A stretch of DNA of 64,000 nt from Klebsormidium nitens (taxonomy: Eukaryota > Streptophyta > Klebsormidiophyceae > Klebsormidiales > Klebsormidiaceae), in contig DF237247.1 in NCBI GenBank assembly GCA_000708835.1, positions 45,021 through 109,020 on the forward strand, given 5' to 3'. Positions 1-12,053 of the stretch are shown here, one piece after another. A model generated the notes under the pieces. The model made no database searches. It was not told the origin of the DNA and saw nothing but the letters and a program-made list of their open reading frames with translations. The position numbers were made by a program, and so were the translations under genes. The first letter of the stretch is position 1; each line of letters starts with the position of its first letter.

Positions 1-773
1 AAGGTTGAAAGGAAGAAATTGTGCAAGCATCCACAAATCATTTTACAACAGGTCTGAGACGAGCATCTTCTCAGGAAGCTACTGTGTTCTAACAGATCCC
101 CTAGGATCCGCATTTGCATCACAAGGTCTGAAAACCTTTGACACGCCAAGGTAAGGTTCTGCTTTAAGCACTCAAGTTGCAAAGCTGAGATTCAGGCGCT
201 CTTGCTTGACCACCTGCAGAACATTACAATACAAAATACCACCATATGGCTGGTGGCTTGGTACATCAATGATTCTGCGAGGACTTTGGATTCCAAAGCA
301 GGGATTGTTTAGGCACTTTGCAGCTAAAAGTATTCGTCCAGTGTGTTCGTGCGTTGGGGACAACACTTGCCTGGGCACTTCTGATTTGAATGGGAGGCAC
401 TGGTAGTTCAAGACAATGCAGCTTGTCAAGGTGTCGCAGTGAAAATTTCCATGAAAATATGAGGTGGAGGATTCCAAACATCATCGTTTGGCTCTTCTGA
501 TCCTGCAAGCAAGAGTTTTGTCCAGAATCAAAAAAGCAACTGGCGAGGATTGCGCCCAGATTATATCAGCATGACTGCATGTTCAAAATTTTAGATCAAA
601 CTAACAGCTACAACCACAGGCTGGGGTTCGATTCTACATCGATTAAAGACAATTCACACATGTCCAGTCATCAATGCGAAAATCACATAGCCGGCCGGGG
701 TCCGCTTCCATGTCAATGAAATTATCAACAATTCACCGCACTTCTGGGCCATCAAGTCGTCCGTCACGCGCAG
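1..773. other. Left edge, no exon recognised
   Basis: No stretch here shows a coding pattern I can join to the downstream gene. Earlier exons of the gene at 774-8043 may lie here or beyond the window edge, because its first visible exon sits right after an AG (772-773) and the protein seems to lack an N-terminal part. Confidence 0.4.
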
Positions 774-3700
774 ATGGGTCGTCCTTGTGAAGACCCCGAT
801 GCCGTAAGCAACGAGGACAACAACTTCAGGGCGGAGATGGTGGTTGCCTTCGCTCAAGCCCTTCGGGAAGCGGAAGCAGCCAGAGCGGTTGCCGCGTCGA
901 CCAAGTCTCCAACTACAATGGCTGCCGATGCCTACGAGAACCTCTGCTTTGACTTCCCCCTGGTCGACAAAGATGCGCTGGACGCGCTGGGACTCGTCAT
1001 CAAGTAAGTGCGCCCTAGTTTCTGAGAAGCCGTCTTCATGCATTCTAAAATTTTCTCTCGCTGGTCACCACCAAGGTGCTGTTCTGAAAACAGCGGCCTC
1101 TTTGCCTGCCTAGATTCGTACACTTCTGTCACCAAGCTGGCCCTACCGACGAGCTCATCATTGAGAAAGGGCTGTCCACCCGTCAGCTTCTGGTGTCGCC
1201 ATAGCTTTCTAGTTGTAAGATTCCAAAATTTCCATACACAAGCTAGGGAGGTGGTCAAGGCAATAAGGGAGTCTTTGGTATGTAAGGACTTTTAGCAGAA
1301 CCTGCATCTGGAGTGTATTGTGCACTGGAGGGGGACAACTTGGATGCAATCGGAGGTCCTGGCCCTGATTCCGCTGACGCATCTTCACTACAGGTCAAAT
1401 CTGGCTGTGACCGGCCGCATTTCCTTCCCAATCACCCCGCGCTTCGTTGCGGGCCTGAGGTAAGCAGCCGGCCAGCTTGCATGTATCAGTCCCCAAGTTG
1501 ATCAAACATTTGTCAAGGGGATAGATTCTGTGGCTCAACCAGTCATCTGTCGCTTCGTAGATGGTATAGTCAATCGACCGGCAGCTTGCCCTTCGTGCCA
1601 TTCCCCTCTGAACTTCCAATCACCAGAATGTCACGATCACCGAGCATAAAGAACGACGATGTCAAACTTCTCAAAAACAGCCTTCTGAGGAGGAATCTGA
1701 TTAGACTGTTGGCATCGCACATCGAGCAGGTCATGCAGTGTGTGCCATTTGCGGTGGTTATGCCCCTGGTTATGGCCTGACTGTGCCCTGGTTACGGCCC
1801 TGGTTATGCCCTGGTTACGGCCCTGGTTATGGCATGGTTAAGATCTAATCTCTTATCCTGCTTCTGCAGCCACTTGGCTCGGCCAGCAGCCCCCTCGCAA
1901 CTAGGAGAGGATGCCAATACACCCGGCAACGACTCTCAGGGCCAAGCCAAGGGGCCTGTTAGCGACCAGTCCATCGCACTCGCCACCATCCTCTGTAAGT
2001 GAGACCTGGGCCTGCTTTGATAAATACGAGCATTTGCTGCGCCAATTACATCGGGTCACTGAAAGGGCGGTGTATCCTTGTTGCTTCTCAAATGTCAAGT
2101 TGAGCGCTCACAAGCGACTTATCTGCAATATCCAAGCCACGGTCATGTCCTTGTCTGGCCGATGATTGCTCCCCCTCTACCCAGAGCTCTGCTTTTACTG
2201 TTGCTGCTAGCCTCCCTCTTCAAAGTTTTCCGCTGGAATCTGATGACCATGTTTCTTGGAACCCCTCAAACCGACGAGCAGGAAAGTCGCTGTTAGACTC
2301 TAGGCTGACATACAGTCACCCCCTCGTGGTCCTAGATTTGGCCACATTATACTCAAACAAGCTGCCTGCGACGGCTGGAGTTAGTTAAGGGGTTTATTTA
2401 CGTGCTTGGGTTGCGGTTTTCAGTCTTAGTTTCTTTGTGAAAGTTTAACTTCTTGCAACTCTTTCTGCATTTCAGCTCGCTTCTGCAGCTTATGTTGTAG
2501 TCGTACCGGCCACTGCTGTCACGGACGATGGCCAGGCCTTGCGTGCCCTCCTCGGGTTGGTCAAGATTAGTACGGCGCGGCTTATGTGAGCGGCGCGGCT
2601 ACGTCTCTGGGTCAGGAATCTGATTCAATTTGTGGTTCTCGTTTTTTCATAAGCTGACACTAACTTCATTTCTCGCTTTTACAGCCTGTGTACTCGTGGT
2701 GTCTCCTTCCCACGCGCTCGCCACTGCTCTTACGGACGACGGCGGAGCCTTGCGCGCATTGCTCGGAACGTACCGCTCGGCCGGCCCCACCGCTGGCGTC
2801 CCCCAAGAACTCGCCTCAGAGACTCTGACACAATCGAATGAAGCGGCCATCGATGAGGGTCACGATCAGCCTGACCCGCTGCCCGAGGATGGTGAGCTGC
2901 TTTCTCTTCCGGGTGGTTTCGCTTTCAGTTTGAGGCCGCAACCGCTCCCTACTCTTTCCATGGCTTCTCTGTAACTAGGGTGCATATCGGTTCGAAGTAG
3001 TGCGATCCTGAGCCAGCTCGCGTCCGCCCTCGTGGGTTTTGAAAGACTACGTTAAGGTTAAGGTTTAAGTCGGCTTGAAAAGCTGGAGTTAACCTGTTAA
3101 GATGGCACCTCGACCCCCAGTGTCATTTGGCGGACGCGGGCCGCCCCTGACGTTAAGTTCATGTCGAGTTGCATCAGTTCCACGGGCACAAGATGAATCC
3201 TGAATCTTGAATCAAGATGCTCTGCACCCATAGTCACCCTTGCCCGTCTGCCCGGCAGTAACCTATTTCAACCTGGCTATTTCTTGTGCAAAGCCGCACC
3301 GTTTGCGGCTGCTCGGCCTGCCAGCCGCAAGCCGGCGACACACGTTGCGTGTTTGCAAAGCTACTTTGCGGGGGCAACTGTATACGAACGGACAATCCTG
3401 TTTACTTGTAACACATTACGCTGTGTTTGAGGTCGAATATATCGTACATGGAACCTGATGCCATGATGTTGTTCTTCTTTGGCACTTGACCATTTTACCT
3501 TATGTTTGCAGACGACTCGGACTGGGAACCCCTGGAAGAGGGCCTGAGTGGTGCAAAACCCCCTTACCCGGACCCCTTGCTTCCCCCACCGGACGACGGC
3601 CGTGCCTTGACGTGGCAGGAGCTGATTGGTCGCCTGGCGGATCTCGCTTCTCACACACGCTACGAGGTAGGGACAAACCGTTGCACTTACTTTATGCCCC

Positions 3701-6700
3701 TAATCTGTAAAAGCCGGAGAAGGGGTAAAAAAGAAACAGTCAGCCTGCCACATCCGTAGAGACAAATCGTCGCACGGTTTTTATGCCCCTAATATGTAGA
3801 ACTGGGAGAAGGGGTTTTGAACAAAAACAGTCTGCCTGCCAAAGCCGCTGATGACAGACAGAAGTTCCAGTTGTAGTCAAAGCTCAGCTTCTTTTGTTTG
3901 TGAGCTTTGTCTTTGCGGCACGCCTGTACAATCCCTCTCGGCCGGGCGTGCGCTGACAAAGAATTTCTGCCAATGACAAGGCTCTTACTGTAGGATTCGC
4001 ATCGTGCAACTGAAGACCCGGTTACCTCTGCTCAAAAAAGCATTTTCGCTGGTGTCGACTCTTAAAAGCCCCCTCCTCAAGACCACTCGTCCAGTCAATG
4101 TCGGTCTTGTGTCAGGTCACGTTTCTGCCGGCACGTCCCCTTTCAAAGACCCGCATCGGACTCGTCCCGCACTTTCTGGCCTCTGAAGCTGGTCTCAGAA
4201 GGAATTCTGATTGCGAGTGCCTTCTTTGCAGGCCCTAAGTTGCAGCGCTGTCTGGACAGACCCCACTCTCCGCGTGGTGCCTTCCACCCTTGACCGGCTT
4301 GAAAACAGTCTATCCTTCCCGTCCTTATGCCAAAGCCTTTCCTTTGGCGGAACGCTTTTTTAAAGTGGATTTTTTTTTGTGGGCGAAACCCTCATTTTGG
4401 CGGACTTGTTTTCTGCAGGCCCTAAGTTGCAGCGCTGTCTGGACAGACCCCACTCTCCGCCTGGTGCCTTCTACCCTTGACCGGCTTGAAAACAGTCTAC
4501 CCTTCCCGTCCTTATGTCAAAGCCTTTCCTTTGGCGGAACGCTTTTCTGAAGCGGAATGATTTTCTGGGCGAAGTCCTCATTGTGGCGGACTTGTTTTCT
4601 GCAGGCCCTAATTTGCAGCGCTGTCTGGGCAGACCCCACTCTACGCCTGGTGCCTTCCATCCTGGACCTTCTAGCCGGCTTGCAAGCGTGCGGCCGGCAC
4701 CACGCAGTCGATGTCACCGCGGCAACACGGCCTTACCTTGCGCTTCTCGTTGATAGGTTGGCGGCAGACTCCGCAAACGGGGGCAGGTGAGGAGATTGAC
4801 ATCAGTGTTGGACCGATGATGTAGCTTGTGGACAGATACGTCGCTGCTTCATTAACGGCCGAATCTCGCGCTTCTTGTCGACAGACTGGCGGCAAACGTT
4901 GAAAGCTTGGAGCAGGTGAGGATTACCATACAGTGACATAGCTTATGGGCAGATGTGGAATTAAGGGATGTGGCGGCCACTACTCGGCCGCACTTCGCGC
5001 TTTGTTTTCGAAGGAAGGCCGCAAATTCGAAGGAAGGCCGCAAATCCTGGAAGCGGAGGCAGGTGAGGAGCACCTTACAGACGTTGCTTATGGAGAGTTG
5101 ACACCGTCGTGCCCTGAATCCAGACTTCGCTGACTCCCTCCTTCAGACCATTTTTCATTCTTTCTTCTTTTCATCGTCACGAGGCCCCAAGAAGGGCTCA
5201 AAACCGCTCTCCGCTAAGAGTACTGAGACACCACTGTTTTCTACCTCGTTGCAGCGACAGCATCGCCACCGTGGTGCCCCGAGTCTTGACCACGCTGACT
5301 TCCTCCCAGCCGGGGGATCCCTCCCTGGCCCCCGCCTTTCTGTCGTCTCTAGTTGCTCGCCTTGCGGCCCGCCCAACGGCGCACCCCCTGCTCTGGCCAG
5401 CGGTTCAGGAGGCGCTCCCTATGCTGGCAGCGCATGCGCAAACGGTGGGTCGTGCTTGACTGAACTTGGGTCTTGGCCCAATAAACTCGATAACGTGATG
5501 ACCTTCCGTGATCGCTGTTATGGACAAACAGAATTGGATGTCTCATTCACGGTGGGTCCTTTTCTGGACTCGGCGTTTCGGCCCGATAAATCAGCAGAAT
5601 GATAACATTCCGTGGTCGTTACTGTGGTCAGGTAGTTTCACTGTTCTGCTGCATCGAGACAAAGAACTGCGATCAAGGACTGAGGTCCTTATGCGTTACT
5701 AAACCCGAACTGGACCTGCCGTAGTGCAGAGAGTGATACTCAATTTCAGGACGTTAAGATACGGTTAGCTTGGAGCACTTGGGGAGTGCAGAGGGAATTT
5801 GGGCCAGAAGTGTAGCGCGGACATCATTGCGGAATCAGAATGAGAATGCGGAGGCTGGGTCTACGGCCACGACTGGCTGGCCGGGGTAGAGGCGCTCATG
5901 ATTGTGCTGACGTCACAAGCGGAGACAGCCCCAAGGAACACGTCGAATCTGGGTTCCAAAAATTTCCTCATTTGTGCCCGGCTGCTAAGCGCGTCCGAAG
6001 ATAGCTTGTACGACCGTTTACTTTGGGCTTACCAGGTACTTGGCACAAAGACGGAGCGTGCTCACGACTGGCTGGCCGAGGTAAAAAGAGCTCATAATCG
6101 TTCTATGGAAAGGTAGCCCCAAACAGAAAACTTCAAGTTGGGTTTCATTGGTGCCCCGGCTGATAAGCCCGTTTGAACAAAACTCATCTGACCGCCAAAC
6201 ATGATATCTAATCAGGTACTGGGCACAAAGACGGAGCGCGGTCACGACTGGCTAGCCGAAGTCGAGGCGGTGATGATTGTGCTGACTTTTTACGTGGAGG
6301 CAGCTCCCGGGAACGCCGATATCGGCCCGCCGTTACTGCAGGTGAGTGCGATGAGTCGGCACGAAACTTTCGTCTGGAAGCGTCACTTGTCACAGTTGAG
6401 GCTATTGTAGTCTTCAGGGATCCAGCGGTTGAGGTGCGCCAGACTTGCGCATGCCATCATATCAAGTACCCCTTCTTCAGCGCACCATCCAGATCGCGGA
6501 CCGTTGGGACTTCTGTCAAACTGGACAAGAGTTACAACCAAACTGTCTCCCTCTTTGCACTCTCTTGCCACGTGTCAACTTTCGTTTGGTCGGCTTGAAA
6601 TAAGAATCATCCTATATCGATTTCCACTGCAGAGTGGCCTCTTACGCGACTCCCTCGCGCTCTTCGCCGCCGCCGCTGCCGCCCCCCCCGCCGAGCAACT

Positions 6701-8043
6701 CCGTCGCTTCCTCCTTTTCGCCTGCGCGGCGTCCCCCGTGGTCGCCCGTTTCGCAGCCGCCGTACCCACCTTCTTGGCGACTACCACGTCGGAAGCGTTT
6801 CTAGACGCCCGCGGCCCCGCCAGTCTGCATGCCGCCATTTGGCCGCTCGTGCTGCCACGTGCGGCGACGAGTTTGGCGGGGGCGGAAGATCGCGCTGCGG
6901 CGCTTGTGCGCGAGCCGGCGCAGGCGTGGACTGGGGGCGAGGATCCGGGTAAGCCCGTTACGCTTTTCTTTGACCAATTAAATGGTGAGCAGGCAAGAAA
7001 GCCGAGGTTTTCAGAAACCCGCTTTAGGTGTTCCCAAAAAGTCAAGCTGGTCCTTGACTATTATTTTGTTTCGTGGGAAGTAGTTTGACGGACGTTCTGT
7101 CCTTTTGCTTGGGTTCGCCCGACCTTGAAGCCCCAATTATGCCGAACCATTCCCTAGAAGGTTTTCTTGTGTCTGTCTTGCTCGAAGAAAGGCGTGCCTA
7201 CGAGTGACTTCTATCTTTGCCGAGTAGCGACTCTCATTTCTCTTGAGTATGGATGGATGCGCCAGATTGGGACGCAACTTGGACTCAAGTTGATAGCCGA
7301 GGCGTGCCAGTCAGAGCATTGGAAACTAGTAAACCGAAGCTTGAAAAGTTGACGAAACAATACCTCAGCGAGAGAGAAACGGTGTTGCAATTCTTGCTGC
7401 AGATGCAATCATGCTGGCGGGCGCTCTGGGTCGGCTTCACCGCTTCCTGTCACTGCTGCAAAGCGTCGTGCGCGCGGCTCCGGCCAACCGCGCGGTGTGG
7501 ACAAAAGGCGGCCCCTTAGAGCACGCCTTGAAAGAATGCGCGGCAAGTTTGCGCTCCGCCAAAACTAGCACCGCCCAATCAAGCCCACCGCAATCGGCGG
7601 CCTTAAGAGAGTTCTCTGACGAGGCGACTTCGCCGGATGAGGGGACAATTGAAGCGGTTGGAAGCGCGCAGTTGACAGCCTTGAGAGAGTCGGTTAAGGA
7701 AGCGCCTTCGTCGAACGAGCCGGATGATCGAAGAACGGACGCGACCGTGATCGAAAGCACAATAGAGAGTCGGATACAAGAGGCGGCCCTTGGTATCGGT
7801 GGAGAAAGGCATGCGGAGGAAGGAAAGCCGGCTCAGATTGAGGAGGTCACGCCCGATCTCGATGGCGAGGTTCGAACGAAGGGAGGGAGCCGGCACGTGC
7901 GGTCTGCTGACCGGCAAGCGCCGGAAGTCGATAGGAGCACGGCGGAAGACAAAGTGCAAGAGCTGCTGCCTACTGTTCTCAAGCAGCTGAAAGAGATCTC
8001 GGATCACAGTAGGGGGGCCGGGGCGGTCGGTAAGAACGATTGA
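774..8043 (+). CDS. Unidentified multi-exon Ala/Leu-rich helical protein, C-terminal ~770 residues
   Basis: I read these exons: 774-1003, 1114-1194, 1394-1459, 1870-1994, 2685-2891, 3512-3666, 4605-4786, 5255-5444, 6216-6341, 6633-6948 and 7403-8043 (TGA). Total 2,319 nt, and the phases close in one frame. The 1194 donor is weak (GT|GTCGCC), so the second junction is the least certain. The protein is rich in amphipathic helices, such as VVPRVLTTLTSS and LLRDSLALFAAAAAA, which recalls ARM/HEAT-type alpha-solenoids. The last exon starts with LAGALGRLHRFLSLLQ and ends in a ~150-residue charged, probably disordered tail, closing with a short helix (QELLPTVLKQLKEI). I could not name the family. 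RST1/focadhesin-like proteins were considered but not demonstrated. The 774 ATG could be a true start or simply follow an acceptor AG; the protein looks N-terminally incomplete. Several introns hold decayed copies of adjacent exon ends. Confidence 0.6.
1752..1842. repeat. Short tandem repeat in intron
   Basis: About six imperfect copies of a 12-18 base unit (core CCCTGGTTAYGG) lie in an intron of the gene at 774-8043, just upstream of the exon at 1870. No coding role is apparent. Confidence 0.75.
2477..2556 (+). repeat. Decayed copy of the exon-2685 acceptor junction
   Basis: After CAG this copy reads through residues ending TDDGQALRALLG. The working exon 208 bases downstream carries the parallel TDDGGALRALLG. 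The copy has no good donor, whereas the exon at 2685-2891 fits the phase of its neighbours (T left over from 1994, G passed on to 3512). Confidence 0.7.
3667..3845. repeat. Twofold tandem duplication of the donor-side intron after the exon ending 3666
   Basis: The first intron bases (GTAGGGACAAACCG, then TTTATGCCCCTAAT) recur about 95-100 bases later as a diverged copy with GTAGAGACAAATCG and TTTATGCCCCTAAT. Both copies end in a GTCTGCCTGCCA-like string. Confidence 0.7.
4232..4604 (+). repeat. Two decayed upstream copies of the exon-4605 acceptor junction (period ~187)
   Basis: Acceptor plus exon start occurs three times, with exon-equivalent starts at 4232, 4419 and 4605. The first two copies share the peptide SCSAVWTDPTLR and then run into intron-like sequence with TTTGGCGGAACGC. 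Only the third continues into a full exon (to 4786) with correct phase and a GTGAGG donor. All copies keep the CAG acceptor. Confidence 0.85.
4855..5071 (+). repeat. Decayed downstream copies of the exon-4786 donor junction
   Basis: The exon end encodes LLVDRLAADSANGG and is followed by GTGAGG. A copy at about 4870-4920 encodes LLVDRLAANVESLEQ, also followed by GTGAGG. A third, more decayed copy ends at about 5062, again before GTGAGG, and holds a local duplication of a GAAGGAAGGCCGCAAAT unit. Confidence 0.7.
5858..6215 (+). repeat. Two decayed upstream copies of the exon-6216 acceptor side
   Basis: The peptide HDWLA followed by an E/V-rich stretch is encoded at about 5868, 6063 and 6243 (spacings 195 and 180). 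The second copy retains the acceptor and VLGTKTERAHDWLAEV, then breaks down. Only the last copy gives an open 126-nt exon with a GTGAGT donor. Confidence 0.85.
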
Positions 8044-10599
8044 GGAAGGAGTCAGAAGGTCGGAAGCTTGCTCAGCGTCATCCACGGTTGCGTGTGACCT
8101 TCTCACCTCTGCATCTCATGAAAGCATCGCATGCCGTTACCAAACATGCACGCGGCAGCTGTGCTATGTTGGCTTTTGAGTACATAGGTTTTTATCAGCC
8201 TAGCCTTTCGTCGAGCAATGTATTGAAGACTTGCTAGGCTGCTTCACCTGTAACCCCTTTATTCGCTTGGCCTTTTGGCCTTCGCTGACTTGAACGAGAT
8301 CGATCTCGGCGAGGTCAGCGGCGCGGCTGGCTTGGCGACCGTCTGGGCGTTCTTTTTGTTTATGCCCGATCACTTAAGCCTGTAACTCTGCCAGAGGCCG
8401 GTTTGTCACATGAACTAATATTAAAAGCGACGGCGGCTCGAAGATTATATGCATGCGGGGCGGCCCGGGATCATTGTGGCATGACCACGTCGTATAAAAC
8501 ATTGACTGATCATTTATGGCCGCGCCCGGCTGCGCACATGCATGCATGTGATCGGGTGTACCGTACATCCGGACACGCACAGGCTGAAACGCGCGAGCCC
8601 CCTGGTGGCGCCAATGATATCTCACGTACATGCCTACACGAATGATGGATCGATAGATCAAATATGGCCGGTGCACTGGCATTCAGTGTCCGGCCAGAAC
8701 TGCATGATACGATGGCGCAATTGAATATGTTCATGACGTACACTCGAGAGCGGAAGAAGCCTTCTTCACTCAATTGAAGTGCAATCAGTGAATCACTTTT
8801 TCTTCGAAGAAACGTTTATGATCATAAACTTATTTCATAAACTTTATAAGAAGCAATTACGTTCTCTTTACGAACTTATAAGACTGAGCCTCTGTGAGTC
8901 AGGGCTTGGCGCAAGTGTTGCGAGTCAGATCGCGGCTCAGCTTAATTGGTTTAAGCTGAGCACATTATTTGGGAAGCTAGCACGTTCGCTCAGGCTTCCG
9001 AATGTACACTGCTAACTGATGACGGTCGATCTTCGATCAGCGACAAACCGTTTCTTAGTTGAATGTTTCGATCTATGATACTATAATTCTATAAATTATG
9101 GCAACTACAAGACCGCGTAAGGTTGAATCTCTTTTTACGATGCTTACATGCACGTCAGCTTTGACTTCTTAGAAAGCACCCTACATGGGGTCAACGTACT
9201 TACTTACGGACCGCGACTTGTTCCTTATGTACAACGGACATTAGGGCCGATTTGCAGTTTAGTCTCAATACGTATCCACCATTTCAATGGACCCTTCAAA
9301 TGCTAATTTGTGGAAAGCAATTGACAGATTAGGTTTTTTGCACGGAACCAGTTTGTACACATGCCTGACCATGACGCTAGCTTAACTTCAAAAAAGGTAG
9401 GCCTTCACGCCTTTCGTCCTGTGTACTCCCAATCGTCCTGCTTAGCCGATGCCTTCGGTTGGATTCAACGGTCCGGTCGACCCAAGCCTGGAAACCAGAA
9501 GATGGAAACGCTTAATATAAAGTAAACGGAAGATCATGGTGGTTCCCGTATAAGCGTTGGCTCGAACCTTTTCAGGGGAGTCAAAAAGCACAGAAGCATT
9601 AGTGTTTGATATGTCACCGAGCACCTTTAGACCGACGACAGCCTGTGATACATGATTATTGAGGAGTGTCGCTCGTCTGCCTCGGTCTAAGAGTTCGCTA
9701 TAATGTACAGAGAGTTTCAGTAAAAGTTCCGTCGTGATACATGAGAAGGATCAGAACGCATTCTGCTGTAGTGGCCTAATGCACGCCCCTTCGTCTGTCT
9801 CTCAAACCGGCCGAAATGTCCCATTTGATAAAACGGGAAAAGGTTTTGAAACGGAGGACTGGTTCTGGAGAAGCATAAGGTCAGAGCAAAAGCTTCGCGT
9901 TTTGACCAGAGGGTCCAGCAAGGTTTGAAAGCTCACTTTGTGCCGTTGGTAAATGGACGTCAGGGGCATTGGAGAAACGCCGAGCCCGAAGATCGAGTTG
10001 CTAACCAGCCAGGGAACCCACTTGTGGAGCGTGGACTGCAGTGGGTTTGTTAGCGGTTAACAGCGTCATCTTTTAAGGATGACCGGTTCTGTTTCTGGGC
10101 TCCTTTGATGGGTATAGAAGGCCAGCATTTGAAACGGCTGACCCTACTTGTGGGTTGAAGAGCGTCAGCGGCCTTTCAAAGCATGGCTGACGGCAGAATT
10201 ATGTTGCTATTCATTATTACTATTGAATGATTAAATTGAACAAAGTTGCCCAAGCTCTTGACACCACACTCTTGACACCGATCGAAGGACGGCTTCGAAA
10301 GCGCCCGATCAAGCACGAACGCCAGACAAGTCTACTGGTGCCTCCGGTATAGAAGAATGAAATGTTCAGAAGCCTGAGAAGATCATCTGCGCCAGAGAAA
10401 TAGCAATTCTAAGACAGCCAACAGCACGGAAAAGCAGCGCTACAACGCGCATGCTCTTCTGGAGATTCCATGTGACAAGCAACGTGAGGCAACAAATTGG
10501 GGAAAGCCAGTTGATTCGAGGATTAACCAGGGATCGTCATGTCCTATAACGATCATACTCCCCTACATGACAGCATGAAAAGAAACAAAGTAAGAAAGC
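8044..10599. other. Intergenic stretch between two convergent genes, nothing recognised
   Basis: This separates the plus-strand gene ending at 8043 from the 3' end of the minus-strand monooxygenase. Only short open frames without family resemblance are visible. AT-rich, partly palindromic sequence lies at about 8810-8890 and alternating ATGCATGCATG-type sequence at about 8540. A final exon of the monooxygenase could be hidden near 10000-10600, but I could not identify one. Confidence 0.4.
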
Positions 10600-10839
10600 T
10601 CATAATGCGCAGCCCACCTGCACTATGGTTCGTACGCTGCTCATAGCGTATAGGAAGTCGCTCGCCGCGTTTTGGGACTCGGAGAGGTCCACCAGGGCGT
10701 GGCCCTCAGGGACCCTTAGCGCGGAATAGCGCTCCAGCACGCCCGGTAGTTGCCCCGGTTCCTCCTGCAGAGAGCAGGATTCCGGTTCCGGTGGGCGGAA
10801 CAACAAACGGAACGCTACCGGAACGAAGTTGAAGCAACT

Positions 10840-11395
10840 TAGGGCGTGGCCCTCAGGGACCCGTAGCGCGGGAGAAGCGCTCCAGCACGCCCGGTAGTTG
10901 CCCCGGTTCCTCCTGCAGAGAGCAGGATTCCGGTTCCGTTTGGCGAAACAAAAAAACGGAACGCTACCGGAACGAAGTTTGAGCAATTTAGGACGTGGCC
11001 CTCAGGAACCAGCGCGGAGAAGCGCTCCAGCACGACCGGTAGTTGCCCCGGTTCCTCCTGCAAAGAGCAGAGTTCCGGTTCTGTGAGCGGAAGGACGACG
11101 AACGGAAAGGAAGCATTAGAACTGCGGTTCCGTTGGGCGGAACAACAAACGGAACGCTACCGGAACGCAGTTGGAGCAGATGACGACGTGGCCCTCAGGG
11201 ACCCTTAGCGCAGACCGGTGGTTGCCCCGGCTCTTCCTGCAGGCATTTAGAGTTGCGGTTCCGTTGAGCGGAAGGACAACGGAAAGACACCGGAGCAAAT
11301 TAACGGAGCGCGGCTTTTGGAGACCCGTAGCGCAGAGAAGCGCTCCAGCTCACCAGGTAGATACCCCGGCTCCTCCTGCAAAGATCAGAAGTGCG
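10840..11395 (-). repeat. Array of decayed copies of the last monooxygenase exon's acceptor junction
   Basis: The start of exon 10764-10618 (CTGCAG then GAGGAACCGGGGCAACTAC) and ~60 bases of preceding intron recur upstream in the gene's sense. The marker CGTGGCCCTCAGG falls at about 10697 (real exon), 10845, 10994 and 11187, with a weaker copy at about 11310-11385. Spacing is 120-193 bases. Each copy also carries a GGAACGCTACCGGAAC-like intron segment. The copies are diverged by substitutions and small deletions. Confidence 0.85.
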
Positions 11396-11458
11396 GTTCT
11401 GGTGGGCTGAAAAGCGACGACCAGAATGCTACCGGAATGACAGGGGGGCAGCATTACA

Positions 11459-12053
11459 GAGCGCGGCTTTGTCCACGAGAGGCTGCCCAAGCGCGGCCGC
11501 GTCTTGCTTTCTTCGAAGGATGCGTAAATTGTTTACAACAAGCGATACGCAAGGCGCGTCGCTCTCCATGTGCGCGAGCAGCTGCGCGACTGCGGCCGGC
11601 GTGTCGAACAGCATCCCCTCAATTCAGAAGGTAGCGCGTTGCTCAGGTTTTCACAATGTCCACGAACGGGCGCGCTCGCGCGGCCGCGTCCGGCGTTCGT
11701 CCCTTCAAGCTGTCTTTAAAAGCGCAACAAAAGTGCGCCGCTGTAGTCCCACCAGTCCGCGAGCAGCCGCGCTCACGCGACCGCGTTCCGTGTTCAAAGG
11801 ATTCCTGTCGTCTGGAAGTACGCAGCCGCGTCCTGCGTTCGTCCCTCAAGCGCTTTGTGAGAAGGAACTAGTAAAACGTGCGTCGCTTTGGTTTCCCTCA
11901 TGCCCTTGTGCAGCATCCCTACGACAGGCGAAACAAAAGGGCGCCGCTCTAGTTCTCACCATGTCCACGAGCAGCTGCGCTCGTTCGGCTCCGTCCTGCG
12001 TCCTTCACTGTTCGCAAAGGATCGAAAGAAAAGGGCGTCGCTCTAGTTTTCAC
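11459..12053 (-). repeat. Array of decayed copies of the GDAAH-exon donor junction
   Basis: The 3' end of exon 12197-12054 (plus-strand marker CACCATGTCCGCGAGCAGCTG) recurs downstream in the gene's sense. Recognisable copies lie near 11960, 11755, 11655, 11565 and 11470, roughly 95-105 bases apart. They decay with distance but keep GCGCGGCCGCGTC-like exon sequence. This gives 5-6 non-coding copies inside one intron. Confidence 0.75.

Noticed and set aside
6575-7045. Minus-strand open frame of 156 codons
   Set aside because: Antisense to the exon at 6633-6948; it carries poly-Ala from GCC/GCG runs and no motif.
10690-11400. Regularly spaced repeats that could suggest a CRISPR array
   Set aside because: The repeats are ~150 bases, contain an exon start and acceptor site and decay progressively; the genome is eukaryotic.
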